A DNA stretch of 64,000 nucleotides from Paenibacillus sp. FSL A5-0031 (GCF_001956295.1 NZ_MRTD01000019.1:62001-126000), one strand, 5' to 3'; positions 45,012 to 53,147 are shown, counted from the stretch's first letter. The notes: generated by a model from the letters alone, not told the origin. Numbers and translations are program-made.

Positions 45012-46061
45012 TTAGCTGCAGTTACATTCTTCTTCGATTAACTTATAGATCAGTATTTTTTCGTTATCAAAACCAATAAACTCTTTAGATTTATGATGAT
45101 AGTTATATGGATTTATTTTCTCGTCTTCGAACAGTACAATTCCACTATTTATATCATATATTTTCATTCCTGTTTCCTTTAAACAAGAGAACAAATATGT
45201 ATCCATAAAAATATTACCTGACGATATAGGAAACTCCTTAACTACATTTCCTGTCTCCAGATTAATCGCTCTGAAAATCCACCCATGTGGCTCATCCTCA
45301 TCAATGAAATCATAATTGTTTCTACCTACTAATCCAATCTCGTTATCGCTTACCCAACATAATGGATCGTTCCAATCCTCTTTTCCACTCCAGAGATTTT
45401 TTTTGCTCATTCCATCTTCCGATTCCCATCGATTTTCTATCCATTCAAGAATGCTCCAACCTGTCACACACCCCGCAGGGTGCCACACCCATCCATTATC
45501 AACAATCCATTTATTATCAGGTGAAACTACGAGTTGGCCATGAAAATAATCTAAATAATGTTCTGAATTAATTGATTTGCTTTCCGTTAGTTCAAATTCC
45601 GGATCATTTCTATCAGTTAGCACTAGATTATCGATTGGATTTGTAATATCCAGTCGATTCCACTTTGTACCATGAATTAATAAAAGTTGAGCATTATAAT
45701 TGACAAATGCAACCGGAAAAATGGTTTGTTCATTATAATAATCATCACGATTAAATCGCATTATGGTCTTCATTGAAGTAATATCTATTACAATTCCCTG
45801 TCTGCCAAAAGTATTATATACAGCAATTAACTCAGCTTTTGGCGAGACAAGTAGAGACACTTTCTCTTCAAATATGATTTCTTCATTATCAAAAATAAAT
45901 AGCTCTTTAAACACATTCTCATTTGTATCCAATTCGATAATTTTTCTGGTTGTAGTAAGAATCAGAAATTTGTTACGTTCATTATTTATTGGTTGTATGT
46001 CAATAATAAGTTCTTCATTTCCTTGTATTGTTTTTGTTTCAAATTGAAATGTTTTTGTCAT
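45012..46061 (-). CDS. Beta-propeller-like hypothetical protein
   Basis: 349 residues from an ATG at 46061 with AGGG upstream (a GTG three codons earlier is possible). Repeated strand patterns such as KFLILTTTRKIIELDTNENV, LLVSPKAELIAVYNTFG, QLVVSPDNKWIVDNGWVW and FIGFDNEKILIYKLIEE suggest a WD40-like propeller. No signal peptide. It ends in a Cys pair (EECNCS). Function unknown. Confidence 0.65.
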   Translation of the reverse strand: MTKTFQFETKTIQGNEELIIDIQPINNERNKFLILTTTRKIIELDTNENVFKELFIFDNEEIIFEEKVSLLVSPKAELIAVYNTFGRQGIVIDITSMKTIMRFNRDDYYNEQTIFPVAFVNYNAQLLLIHGTKWNRLDITNPIDNLVLTDRNDPEFELTESKSINSEHYLDYFHGQLVVSPDNKWIVDNGWVWHPAGCVTGWSILEWIENRWESEDGMSKKNLWSGKEDWNDPLCWVSDNEIGLVGRNNYDFIDEDEPHGWIFRAINLETGNVVKEFPISSGNIFMDTYLFSCLKETGMKIYDINSGIVLFEDEKINPYNYHHKSKEFIGFDNEKILIYKLIEEECNCS

Positions 46062-46152
46062 TGGGTTCACCCTACTATAATTTATTTAAATTCAGCTAAC
46101 GTCATATTTACGAACTTCGAGAACGTTCCATATATAACATATTCGAGAATTT

Positions 46153-46244
46153 CATTAAACTAACCTGCCCGTTAGCGTAACGGCGAAGGGCTGCCACGCG
46201 GCAGCCCTTTTGGTTTTCAACTATCGTTACCCGTTAGTTCAACT
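46153..46244 (+). repeat. Composite cassette repeat, class C hairpin, complete
   Basis: ATTAAACTAACCTGCCCGTT with AGCGTAAC, perfect stem AGGGCTGCC ACG CGGCAGCCCT, right arm TTCAACTATCGTTACCCGTT with AGTTCAA. The best-preserved class C copy. Confidence 0.9.
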
Positions 46245-46248
46245 AATT

Positions 46249-46731
46249 TTAACTCCTAAACTCAATCGATTTATTGTTTTTGTCAAAATACTGAATACCG
46301 CCAGTTCCTGTAGGGAATATAAAGCACTTCTGATTTGGTTCTTTTGTAAAGGTTTTTTTTGTAAAGGTACCTGTTCTGGTTGTAAATGTGATTATTTGAT
46401 TTAAAATGTTCTCATCGATGATATATTCAACTAAGTATTTGTCAGAAAACCCTCCAATGAATCGCTGTGGAATTTTTGTTCCCTCTACATTCTCCCAATG
46501 TTTCGAAAACGTTCCACTACCTGATTGGTCCAAGTAGAAACCTACCTCTGTATCGTTCTTATATGCAATTGCTGTGTACTCCTTGTACTTCACCAACTCC
46601 ATAACGTTAATGTTATTGTCACTGATAAAGGCATCAATAACTTTATCATCTGGTCTGACTGGTTGTGACATACATCCAATAACAAGGGTAGCAACGACTA
46701 TCATTGTTAGAGTTAATTTTATAGGAGACAT
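46249..46731 (-). CDS. Lipoprotein of unknown function
   Basis: 160 residues from an ATG at 46731 with GGGTGG upstream. Lipobox LVIGC follows LTLTMIVVATLVIGC. The mature protein contains YKEYTAIAYKNDTEVGFYLD and FTTRTGTFTKKTFTKEPNQK. The family is not recognised. It is followed by another lipoprotein gene upstream; both are separate cassettes. Confidence 0.72.
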   Translation of the reverse strand: MSPIKLTLTMIVVATLVIGCMSQPVRPDDKVIDAFISDNNINVMELVKYKEYTAIAYKNDTEVGFYLDQSGSGTFSKHWENVEGTKIPQRFIGGFSDKYLVEYIIDENILNQIITFTTRTGTFTKKTFTKEPNQKCFIFPTGTGGIQYFDKNNKSIEFRS

Positions 46732-46809
46732 TTTACACACCACCCAAAAGATTTGTATTTGACCTTTAATTCTCATCAACAATTGTATCATAGCCATCAC
46801 TCTGATTAT

Positions 46810-46836
46810 GGATAACTGCCCGTTAGCTTAATGATG
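46810..46836 (+). repeat. Composite repeat, left arm only
   Basis: TGGATAACTGCCCGTTAGCT with TAATGATG. Confidence 0.6.
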
Positions 46837-46895
46837 TATGTGATCAGATGGATTATCCATTACTGATTTGTCAGCCATACGAAGTCTTCGTCTTC

Positions 46896-47279
46896 TTAGA
46901 ATTGCCACCAAATTTGATCTTCTTCTTTCTCTCTCTTGCCCTGATATAATATCTGTCCGTCTTTTTGAGATTTAATATCAAATTTTATTGAATAAGTTTT
47001 TTTGAAAAGTTCCAGATCAGTGATGTTCTTATCAATTTCATTAAAAAAGTCATTAACCAAGCCTTTAGCCTGTTCATTATTAATTCTATCTTTAATCAAA
47101 ATTCTAAAATTAATAATTTTTGACTGTGAACTTGTTGCTGTTGTAATAACTAAGTCTTTATCATTCATTACTCTTTCAGCATTTACTAATGATTCTGATA
47201 CATTATCAAAGTCTGGCTTAGCCTCATTGCATCCGACTAACACGAGGGTAAGAAGTAGGAGTAATATAAAATGTCTCAT
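46896..47279 (-). CDS. Small lipoprotein
   Basis: 127 residues. Signal peptide HFILLLLLTLVLVGC with lipobox LVGC, then a mixed alpha/beta domain (FRILIKDRINNEQAKGLVND, LFKKTYSIKFDIKSQKDGQI). The family is not recognised. AAAGGAGC precedes the ATG. Confidence 0.72.
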   Translation of the reverse strand: MRHFILLLLLTLVLVGCNEAKPDFDNVSESLVNAERVMNDKDLVITTATSSQSKIINFRILIKDRINNEQAKGLVNDFFNEIDKNITDLELFKKTYSIKFDIKSQKDGQILYQGKREKEEDQIWWQF

Positions 47280-47378
47280 AAAAGCTCCTTTATTATTAAT
47301 CTTTACGGGGATTTCGTATATATAACGGCTATTCTGCGAGCTTCCGCGAAAATTCCATTACTTAGAGTATTCGCGAAG

Positions 47379-47393
47379 TGATTAAACTATCCT
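47379..47393 (+). repeat. Left part of a composite repeat split by the IS110 element
   Basis: GATTAAACTATCCT matches the left arm up to the central CT of the spacer, then the IS begins. The remainder resumes at 49209. Confidence 0.75.
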
Positions 47394-47599
47394 CCCTCTA
47401 TGGAGAATCACTTTTCTCTTAAATACTCACGTTATCTTAGTATATTGACCATGTTTGCTCATTACAGATAACACTTCAGTGGAACGAAGTTGTAGATGAA
47501 GAAATTTATGGGATTGGTAAAAGTGCAAAAAAGTCTCCACCTAGACCACTTGCTGTAAAAAGTGGTTTCTCCGGTAAAGTTTGGTTGCACCTTTGGATC

Positions 47600-47740
47600 T
47601 CCACATGAGCTCATGGCGGTCAACCCTCCCACATCTCGCAGAGTCTACGCTCTCACATTCCTTCATTCAACCTGTCCATGAGGTGGAGGGCAGATATGCT
47701 GCCCGGCAGGATCTTCGTCCGTATGGATTGTGCCGTTCCG
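47600..47740 (-). ncRNA. Candidate bridge RNA region of the IS110 element
   Basis: The non-coding end holds CATTCCT (47656-47662), the reverse complement of AGGAATG at the other IS end (49202-49208). CTGCCCG (47699-47705) and GGCAGGAT (47705-47712) match and complement the repeat spacer ATCCTGCCCG. Several stems surround them (GGGCAG..CTGCCC; ACCACTT..AAGTGGT further left). Boundaries and strand are inferred. Confidence 0.45.
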
Positions 47741-47803
47741 ACTCATCCGTGCTACTTGTTATCTATCTTTTGGTTTAGGTCGTTATCTTTGGAAAACGTT
47801 CTG

Positions 47804-49090
47804 TTAAGCCGCTTGTGGTAATTCTATACATCGAGGGATATCCTGCATCATCTTTTCTTCCCTGAACTCATGTCCCTTTTTCAATATGCCGAATAGGATG
47901 CGTATGAGTTTGTTACACAACGCGATGAGAGACTGCATTTTCTTCAGCGGATTTCTCGACCGTTTGGTATAATACTCGTGCAAAGCTCGGAAGGCTGCGT
48001 TTTTTGCGACCAACGGCATCATCACTCTAAAGAGTAAGGCACGAAGGCGTTTCCTACCTCTCTTCGTTATCCTAGTCTGTCCGGTATGTGTGCCTGATGA
48101 ATTTGTTTTCAAATTCAATCCAGCGAGCTTCGTGATCTGTTTGGGATGTCGGTACTGACTAATATCGCCTACCTCAGCTAGAAAGCCCGCGATGGTGTCT
48201 CTTCCAATCCCTTTCATGGCCAACACTTGTTGTACATGTGGGATCTGCTTGAGTAATTCGTCCAATTTTGTTTTCAGTTCTTCCAGTTTTCTATGAAGCC
48301 ATTCGTACTGGTTCAGCAGCACCTTCAACTCCATTTTAGCCAACTCTGAACCTTGCTGGATACCAACAGAACGGCTGGCTGCTGCCTTCAGATTCTTGAT
48401 ACGGCCTAGACCAAGCCCACGCTTTGCAGCTTCTCTCAGATGCTGCAGCAAGATCTCCTCTGGTACGGAAACAAGCTCATGTGGCAGTAGATAGAGACTT
48501 AGCATTTGGATGGCTGACTTGCATTCCCAATCCTTAAATACCGTCAGAAACTCGGGGAAATACCGATCTAGCCAGTTATGGACACGTGCTTGCACAACGC
48601 AAAGGTCAGTTGTCAGGTGTTCGCGAATTTTCATGGCTTCCCGCAGTTCAGCATAAACGCCCTGTGGAAGGCTAGGTACAGCGTATCTCCCATCTTTGAC
48701 CAACTGTGCAATCACTTTAGCATCCTTGATGTCATTCTTCGTCGGAGAATTGTCATCAAGCTCTTTGCTTTTCTTCACGTGTAGTGGGTTTACAACACCA
48801 TATTTAACTTGTTGCTCTCTAAGATAATGAGCTAAGTTTAACCAGTAGTGACCAGTCGGCTCCATGCCGACAATAACGTCCTGAAGCCCTTGTTCCGCAA
48901 CAATCTTTTGGAACCAACTAATGAATAATTCAAAACCTTCTCGATTGTTTTCAAACGTGATCGATTTACCGAGCTCGACTCCGCGGTAGTCTTGTGCCCT
49001 GGCCACATGTTTGAATTTAGCAATGTCGACTCCGACAATTAAAGTAGAAGAAGTGATTTGATTAATTCGTTCATTTTGAGTAGAATGCAT
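47804..49090 (-). CDS. IS110-family transposase (DEDD)
   Basis: 428 residues from an ATG at 49090 with AAGGAG upstream. The N-terminal RuvC-like DEDD domain has VGVDIAKFKH (Asp), GMEPTGHYW (Glu) and KNDIKDAKVIAQL (Asp, Asp). The C-terminal Transposase_20 domain has IPHVQQVLAMKGIGRDTIAG and GLNLKTNSSGTHTGQTRITKRG with the catalytic Ser. Both domains look intact, so the enzyme may be active. An in-frame ATG at 49156 lacks a ribosome site. Confidence 0.95.
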   Translation of the reverse strand: MHSTQNERINQITSSTLIVGVDIAKFKHVARAQDYRGVELGKSITFENNREGFELFISWFQKIVAEQGLQDVIVGMEPTGHYWLNLAHYLREQQVKYGVVNPLHVKKSKELDDNSPTKNDIKDAKVIAQLVKDGRYAVPSLPQGVYAELREAMKIREHLTTDLCVVQARVHNWLDRYFPEFLTVFKDWECKSAIQMLSLYLLPHELVSVPEEILLQHLREAAKRGLGLGRIKNLKAAASRSVGIQQGSELAKMELKVLLNQYEWLHRKLEELKTKLDELLKQIPHVQQVLAMKGIGRDTIAGFLAEVGDISQYRHPKQITKLAGLNLKTNSSGTHTGQTRITKRGRKRLRALLFRVMMPLVAKNAAFRALHEYYTKRSRNPLKKMQSLIALCNKLIRILFGILKKGHEFREEKMMQDIPRCIELPQAA

Positions 49091-49208
49091 CTTGTAGTCT
49101 CCTTGGTTTGTATTTGGATCCAGCAGCCAGCCAGCATTATGGACCATTAACATCATACCAAGGAGTCTTTTTATTTCTCAAACCTCGTATTTCTTCATAA
49201 TAGGAATG

Positions 49209-49286
49209 CTGCCCGTTAGTTGAACAAAAGGCTGCCAAGCGGCAGCCCTTTCAGTATTGAACTATCTTGTCCCGTTAGCGTAACAG
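49209..49286 (+). repeat. Right part of the IS-split composite repeat, class C hairpin
   Basis: CTGCCCGTTAGTTGAAC, stem AAGGCTGCC AAG CGGCAGCCCTT, right arm ATTGAACTATCTTGTCCCGT with TAGCGTAAC. Confidence 0.85.
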
Positions 49287-49321
49287 CTGTATTAGATCGT
49301 ACGCTCGTTGTATCTCTCTTT

Positions 49322-49723
49322 CTATCTTGGAAACTGAATTTTTTTTATAATCGTATCAATCAACCATAAACCTGTTGCGGCAATAAAAACTGAGTACACA
49401 AAAACACTGGCGTACTTAAAAAGAAAAAGGAAGCCTTCTGATTCGGTAAGAGAAAACAAATACAAACTAATCACTGCAAATATTAGATGTGAGGCTAACC
49501 CCATGAGCATGCCCAGCAATTTTTTTATTACCTTCATTTTTAAAATAAATATGTCAGTAATTAATGCACACGGTACGCCTATTATTAAGCAACCGATGAA
49601 TGAGTACATAAAATAGATGAAAAACGGGGCATAACCATGAAATTCCACAAGAATTAACGAAAAAACTACTGTTGTGATTATACTAGAAATTATCTTCCTA
49701 CTAATATCAATTTTTGTTAAAAT
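49322..49723 (-). CDS. Integral membrane protein, apparent ATT start
   Basis: The GTG at 49648 gives 108 residues but has no ribosome site. The same frame continues upstream through another helix (KIISSIITTVVFSLILVEF) to an ATT at 49723 behind AAGGGGGTG, giving 133 residues with four helices (FIYFMYSFIGCLIIGVPCAL, LGMLMGLASHLIFAVISLYL, ASVFVYSVFIAATGLWLI). The family is not recognised. Confidence 0.62.
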   Translation of the reverse strand: MLTKIDISRKIISSIITTVVFSLILVEFHGYAPFFIYFMYSFIGCLIIGVPCALITDIFILKMKVIKKLLGMLMGLASHLIFAVISLYLFSLTESEGFLFLFKYASVFVYSVFIAATGLWLIDTIIKKIQFPR

Positions 49724-49799
49724 TGTAACACCCCCTTGTCACTGGATGATTAATAAACAAAACTCCCATTATTTCAGTGATGGATTCCATGAAGATTTT

Positions 49800-49885
49800 A
49801 AACATATCTGCCCGATATTTGAAAGGCTACCATGGTGCTGGTAGCCTATTGTCATGGTGCTATCGTCTCACGTTAGCGTAATGAA
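49800..49885 (+). repeat. Composite cassette repeat, class C-like hairpin, complete
   Basis: AACATATCTGCCCGATATTT, stem AGGCTACCA..TGGTAGCCT, right arm GGTGCTATCGTCTCACGTTA with GCGTAAT. Confidence 0.78.
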
Positions 49886-49914
49886 TTTTTCCGTTCTGAC
49901 TGAACTCTCACTTG

Positions 49915-50316
49915 TCACCAAATTTTCCACCAAGGTTTGTTTAATTTCTTAATTTCATTAATATCTAATTCAAAACCATCGAACTTTGTATTCGTATCAA
50001 CTGCGGAAATCATCAATATATCAACTAGTTCTTCTAATACTTCATTACTCATTCTGCAAACTGGAGTTATTAGTTCTATTATGTACTTTGAGCCCTCATC
50101 TTGTTTGATTATGGTTATCTCAAAATCAGTTTTAAATTGTGCCTCCAACCCTTTTGCTTGTTCATACAAATTAGAAACTAAATATGCCCTAATACGTCCT
50201 TTATCTCCTTTTCTGACTCCCTTATCACAAAGAGTCTGCCAAAGTTTTTTTGTAATTTCATGCTGTTTTCGTCTTTCAAGCAGGTCGATTTTCTCGATTC
50301 CAACGTAAACACTCAC
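49915..50316 (-). CDS. RraB-like (ribonuclease E inhibitor family) protein
   Basis: 133 residues from a GTG at 50316 with GGGGGA upstream. RAYLVSNLYEQAKGLEAQFK followed by DFEITIIKQDEGSKYIIELI and the ending AVDTNTKFDGFELDI resembles the RraB domain, which is built from two alpha/beta units. Firmicutes usually lack RNase E, so RNase inhibition is not implied. The match is from memory and moderate. Confidence 0.55.
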   Translation of the reverse strand: MSVYVGIEKIDLLERRKQHEITKKLWQTLCDKGVRKGDKGRIRAYLVSNLYEQAKGLEAQFKTDFEITIIKQDEGSKYIIELITPVCRMSNEVLEELVDILMISAVDTNTKFDGFELDINEIKKLNKPWWKIW

Positions 50317-50386
50317 TAAGAATTCCCCCTAGTCTATATTTATTAAACAACTATATCCGAACTTATTGTTATTCGTGAGAAGACTC

Positions 50387-50483
50387 TGCTATCCTGACCG
50401 TTAGCTTAATAAAGAAATTTAGCAACTGCCATAGCAAGATGCCCCTTGTATGTTCAACTATCGTTCCCCGTTAGCGTAATGAA
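50387..50483 (+). repeat. Composite cassette repeat, variant hairpin, complete
   Basis: TGCTATCCTGACCGTTAGCT with TAATAAAG, then AGCAACTGCC..ATGCCCCTTG, right arm TTCAACTATCGTTCCCCGTT with AGCGTAATG. The hairpin is poorly paired. Confidence 0.8.
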
Positions 50484-50526
50484 CCTGCTAATCAATTCAT
50501 TTTTATAAATTAGAAAGAGCCACCAG

Positions 50527-50568
50527 CAAAAGCCCTCTTACGTTCTTGCATACTGAAGAGGGCTTTTA
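50527..50568. terminator. Rho-independent terminator
   Basis: AAAAGCCCTCTT / AAGAGGGCTTTT, a 12-bp perfect stem with a 15-nt loop. Located just past the stop of the 86-aa membrane protein. Confidence 0.88.
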
Positions 50569-50602
50569 CAAGGAGTGATGAAGCTTTACCGTTATGCAGA
50601 TA

Positions 50603-50863
50603 CTAGAGCTTCTGTAGAACATACCATACTGTGTACAATGCAAAAGCAAATATGGAAAAGAATACTGCAAGCAGCGCCCCTCTGACAACCCTCTGCCACC
50701 CGATACGGATCAACCCGTAACATCCACCATACACAATCATTCCGGCAGCAGCTCCCTCCAAAAAGACGCTCGGTGCCCGCAGGAGAACAATATAAAACAA
50801 AACGCTTATCCCTAACAAAAAGTAATTCATCCACAGAAACGCAATTCTGCCTTGCTTTTGCAT
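50603..50863 (-). CDS. Small membrane protein, three helices
   Basis: 86 residues from an ATG at 50863 with GGAGGGGG upstream. Helices are AFLWMNYFLLGISVLFYIVL, FLEGAAAGMIVYGGCYGLI and GALLAVFFSIFAFALYTVWY. The longer frame to 50974 also reads plausibly (a 37-residue N-terminal extension), but the ribosome site favours 50863. The family is not recognised. Confidence 0.65.
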   Translation of the reverse strand: MQKQGRIAFLWMNYFLLGISVLFYIVLLRAPSVFLEGAAAGMIVYGGCYGLIRIGWQRVVRGALLAVFFSIFAFALYTVWYVLQKL

Positions 50864-51101
50864 CAAGCTTATCCCCCTCCATACAGTCTGCCGCGTCATG
50901 CGCACAGTCTGTATGTCTTCTAGATACGAGGATTCATTTCCTTCTATTTCCTTTGGTAGCGCAGTGTGTTTCAATCTGAGAAATTTAATCCCAGTCTAGA
51001 AAAGAACAAACTCGTCACCGCCTCTAATTGTTCACGTCGGCCCTTCGTGTATCGAACTCCAACCGAAATTGAAGGACCAAATGCACATACTCTACAGACT
51101 G

Positions 51102-51746
51102 TTATTTTTTTAACAACAGCCAGTCGACTGCAATTCTAAGTAAAGTACTAGAGAATACAAAGGGAATAGCAAGGATCTGGAAAGTGAGTTGGAAATAACT
51201 TCTTACTTCCTCTAAATTAGTATCATTTTTGAAATCAGGAATCATTTGAGTAAATAAGCTAAAGTCATTAATAAGTTTTCCAGTTACAGCGCTTATTGTT
51301 ACAATGACCACAAAAATGAATCTGATTATATCCAATGCGATCTTAGAGTGATCAAGGAATTCTTTACGAGAATGCTTCCTGTTAATAAAATACAACATGA
51401 AGAAGAATATAATCGTAGTCAAAAAAGTGAAAATTAAAAATAGGGGTATTGAAATACGTAGTTGTAATCCGATTAAGAAGTTTAAGCTAAAGGGTACTGT
51501 GAAATAAGTGAAAAAAGCCATAAACAAAATTTGATTACTTTTAAGAAGTAATTTTGGCTTCACAATAAGTGTGAAAGGTAAAATTATCAGGTAGAGAAAG
51601 AAATACATAGGTTGTTTATCTTTAATAATAGAGTAGGCAAACACTGTTAAAAGAATAAGGTTAAATGAAAGTAATAAGTGTTTGTGAAAAATAAAATACT
51701 CGATTTTTGAAGGGAATCGAAGCACCCTTATTAATAGGTCAGACAT
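51102..51746 (-). CDS. Integral membrane protein, about six helices
   Basis: 214 residues from an ATG at 51746 with AAGGAG upstream. Hydrophobic segments include HLLLSFNLILLTVFAYSII, MYFFLYLIILPFTLIV, ILFMAFFTYFTVPFSLNFLI and IPLFLIFTFLTTIIFFFMLYF. The very low-GC gene has no recognised family. A repeat lies upstream at 51841. Confidence 0.68.
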   Translation of the reverse strand: MSDLLIRVLRFPSKIEYFIFHKHLLLSFNLILLTVFAYSIIKDKQPMYFFLYLIILPFTLIVKPKLLLKSNQILFMAFFTYFTVPFSLNFLIGLQLRISIPLFLIFTFLTTIIFFFMLYFINRKHSRKEFLDHSKIALDIIRFIFVVIVTISAVTGKLINDFSLFTQMIPDFKNDTNLEEVRSYFQLTFQILAIPFVFSSTLLRIAVDWLLLKK

Positions 51747-51840
51747 TAAGTACTCCTTTGAATCATTTAATTCACATATATTTTGTATCGGCAAAAGTTG
51801 TGGTGTATTATATACTTTTTTCAATATTTCCGTTTCTAAC

Positions 51841-51892
51841 TCCTATACTGCCGCTGTTTTATTGAGCTAACGTTTCCCGTTAGTTTAATAAC
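51841..51892 (+). repeat. Composite repeat, hairpin reduced, right arm intact
   Basis: TCCTATACTGCCGCTG, then ATTGAGCTAACGTTTCCCGT with TAGTTTAATAAC. The right arm supplies the stop codon of the ankyrin frame. Confidence 0.7.
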
Positions 51893-52293
51893 AGGTCTTC
51901 ATTTTCTATTGACTTGAGAATACTAACTACAGCTGTTGCTTCGCCTGTTCCGGCATGATTAATTAAAGGGATTTGATGTGGTCCTAAATTATGTTTTAAG
52001 GCAGAGTCATTAGAGATTATTGCTTTTACAATTTCGACCTTATCTAACATTGCAGCTGCAACTAAATCAATCCGCGCTCCCTTATCAAGTAAATAATTTT
52101 CAATATCTTTTCTTCCCATATGTGCAGCAGCACCAAGTGCAGTTTCCTAATCACCGTTGCCTCAATCCTATGAAGCATTTAAAAGACCTGATTCTTGTTC
52201 TATTAATTCTTGTACCTTTTGAAAATCTCCATGGGCTTGACCCACGAAAAGCTGAACTAACTCGGGACTAATATTATTATCCAACACAATCAT
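51880..52293 (-). pseudogene. Ankyrin-repeat protein with three stops replacing Trp codons
   Basis: From the ATG at 52293 the minus frame reads SPELVQLFVGQAHGDFQKVQ, then LLNAS-stop-D-stop-GNGD-stop-ETALGAAAHMG, then RKDIENYLLDKGARIDLVAA to 51880. In this ankyrin family the segment is normally NASWDWGxGDWETALGAA, so all three stops (52147-52149, 52162-52164, 52168-52170) sit where Trp is expected. Each is one G-to-A change from TGG. Nothing else is broken. Confidence 0.78.
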
Positions 52294-52348
52294 CCCCTCT
52301 AAATAGTAATTTGTATAATTATTCCACACAATGTATTCGCTTAGTAAT

Positions 52349-52377
52349 GGAATTATCCTTCCCGTTAGTCTAACAAG
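52349..52377 (+). repeat. Composite repeat, one arm only
   Basis: AATTATCCTTCCCGTTAGTC with TAACAAG, directly before the kinase-like gene's stop. Confidence 0.6.
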
Positions 52378-52382
52378 AATCG

Positions 52383-52940
52383 TTATAAAGCGAATCTATT
52401 TTTTATGATTTCAGCAACTTCACGAGCGTTGATTTTCGTATTGTTTATTCTCAAATAGTTTTCTTTTTTGATTTCTCCCTCTAACGAGTTCAATCGATGT
52501 TGCTCCATTGTCTGTTTTAGATCCTGTTCAGAGAATGTGATATCTCTCTTTGTCGGTTTATGTTCAAGTCTATGGGGAGTCTTGTTACGCTCTATTCTCT
52601 CCTCAAGATCGGCTTCAAGCTCAACAAAATAGATATCCGCACCTTGATCCTCAAATATTTCACAAATTTTATCGACGTAATCCCAATCGCTCTGCAAATC
52701 GAATCCCCATACATATGTGAATATCATTCCATACATATTACTGGCGGCGGACGCTTCAAATATATCCTGACGGAATTTATCCGATAATCCCCACATTTCA
52801 CTACTGAAGTCAAAATAAGGAGCCAGCAATTCTATCGTCATATGGTTGTGGAACAATTTTAAATCAGATATCATTTCCAGTTCATGCCCCACTGTCATTT
52901 TACCTACTGCCTGAGGACCAAATATCAAAACAAATTTCAT
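52383..52940 (-). CDS. P-loop kinase-like protein (shikimate/chloramphenicol phosphotransferase type)
   Basis: 185 residues from an ATG at 52940 with GGTGATATC upstream. Walker A is IFGPQAVGKMTVGHEL. LFHNHMTIELLAPYFDFSSE is the substrate-binding region and DIYFVELEADLEERIERNKTPHR the lid-like segment. It probably phosphorylates a small molecule. The substrate is not known; the resemblance to antibiotic kinases is inference. Confidence 0.78.
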   Translation of the reverse strand: MKFVLIFGPQAVGKMTVGHELEMISDLKLFHNHMTIELLAPYFDFSSEMWGLSDKFRQDIFEASAASNMYGMIFTYVWGFDLQSDWDYVDKICEIFEDQGADIYFVELEADLEERIERNKTPHRLEHKPTKRDITFSEQDLKQTMEQHRLNSLEGEIKKENYLRINNTKINAREVAEIIKNRFAL

Positions 52941-53000
52941 GATATCACCACTTTTCGAAGTTATTTTAAGAATAATACCACAATTGGTCAAGTTTTATTG

Positions 53001-53096
53001 CACTAAACTGCCCATTAGCTTAATAAGAAGAGCAGGCCACCGTAGCACCTGCTCATCATGTGTGTTATTCAACTATCGTTACCAGTTAGCTCAATG
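53001..53096 (+). repeat. Composite cassette repeat, class A hairpin, complete
   Basis: CACTAAACTGCCCATTAGCT with TAATAAG, stem AGAGCAGGCCACC..GTAGCACCTGCTC, right arm TTCAACTATCGTTACCAGTT with AGCTCAATGG. The best-preserved class A copy. Confidence 0.9.
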
Positions 53097-53147
53097 GACT
53101 ACAGCAGTTTATGTGGGGAAGTAACCTCTCCTCTTGTTATGGCGAGC

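Larger units (their letters stand above)
47394..49210 (-). mobile_element. IS110-family insertion sequence inserted in a repeat arm
   Basis: The repeat arm is interrupted between ..ACTATCCT (ends 47393) and CTGCCCGTTAG (from 49209), with CT shared at both junctions. This is the pattern of IS110 elements, which lack terminal inverted repeats and recombine at a 2-bp core. The element is about 1.8 kb: one transposase gene, about 410 bp of non-coding DNA after it and about 118 bp before it. The longer 3' non-coding end is more like the IS1111 subgroup. Confidence 0.82.

Noticed and set aside
51880..52293. Stop-codon reassignment to Trp
   Set aside because: Both TAG and TGA would need to mean Trp, while many intact genes here use TGG for Trp and TGA/TAG as normal stops.
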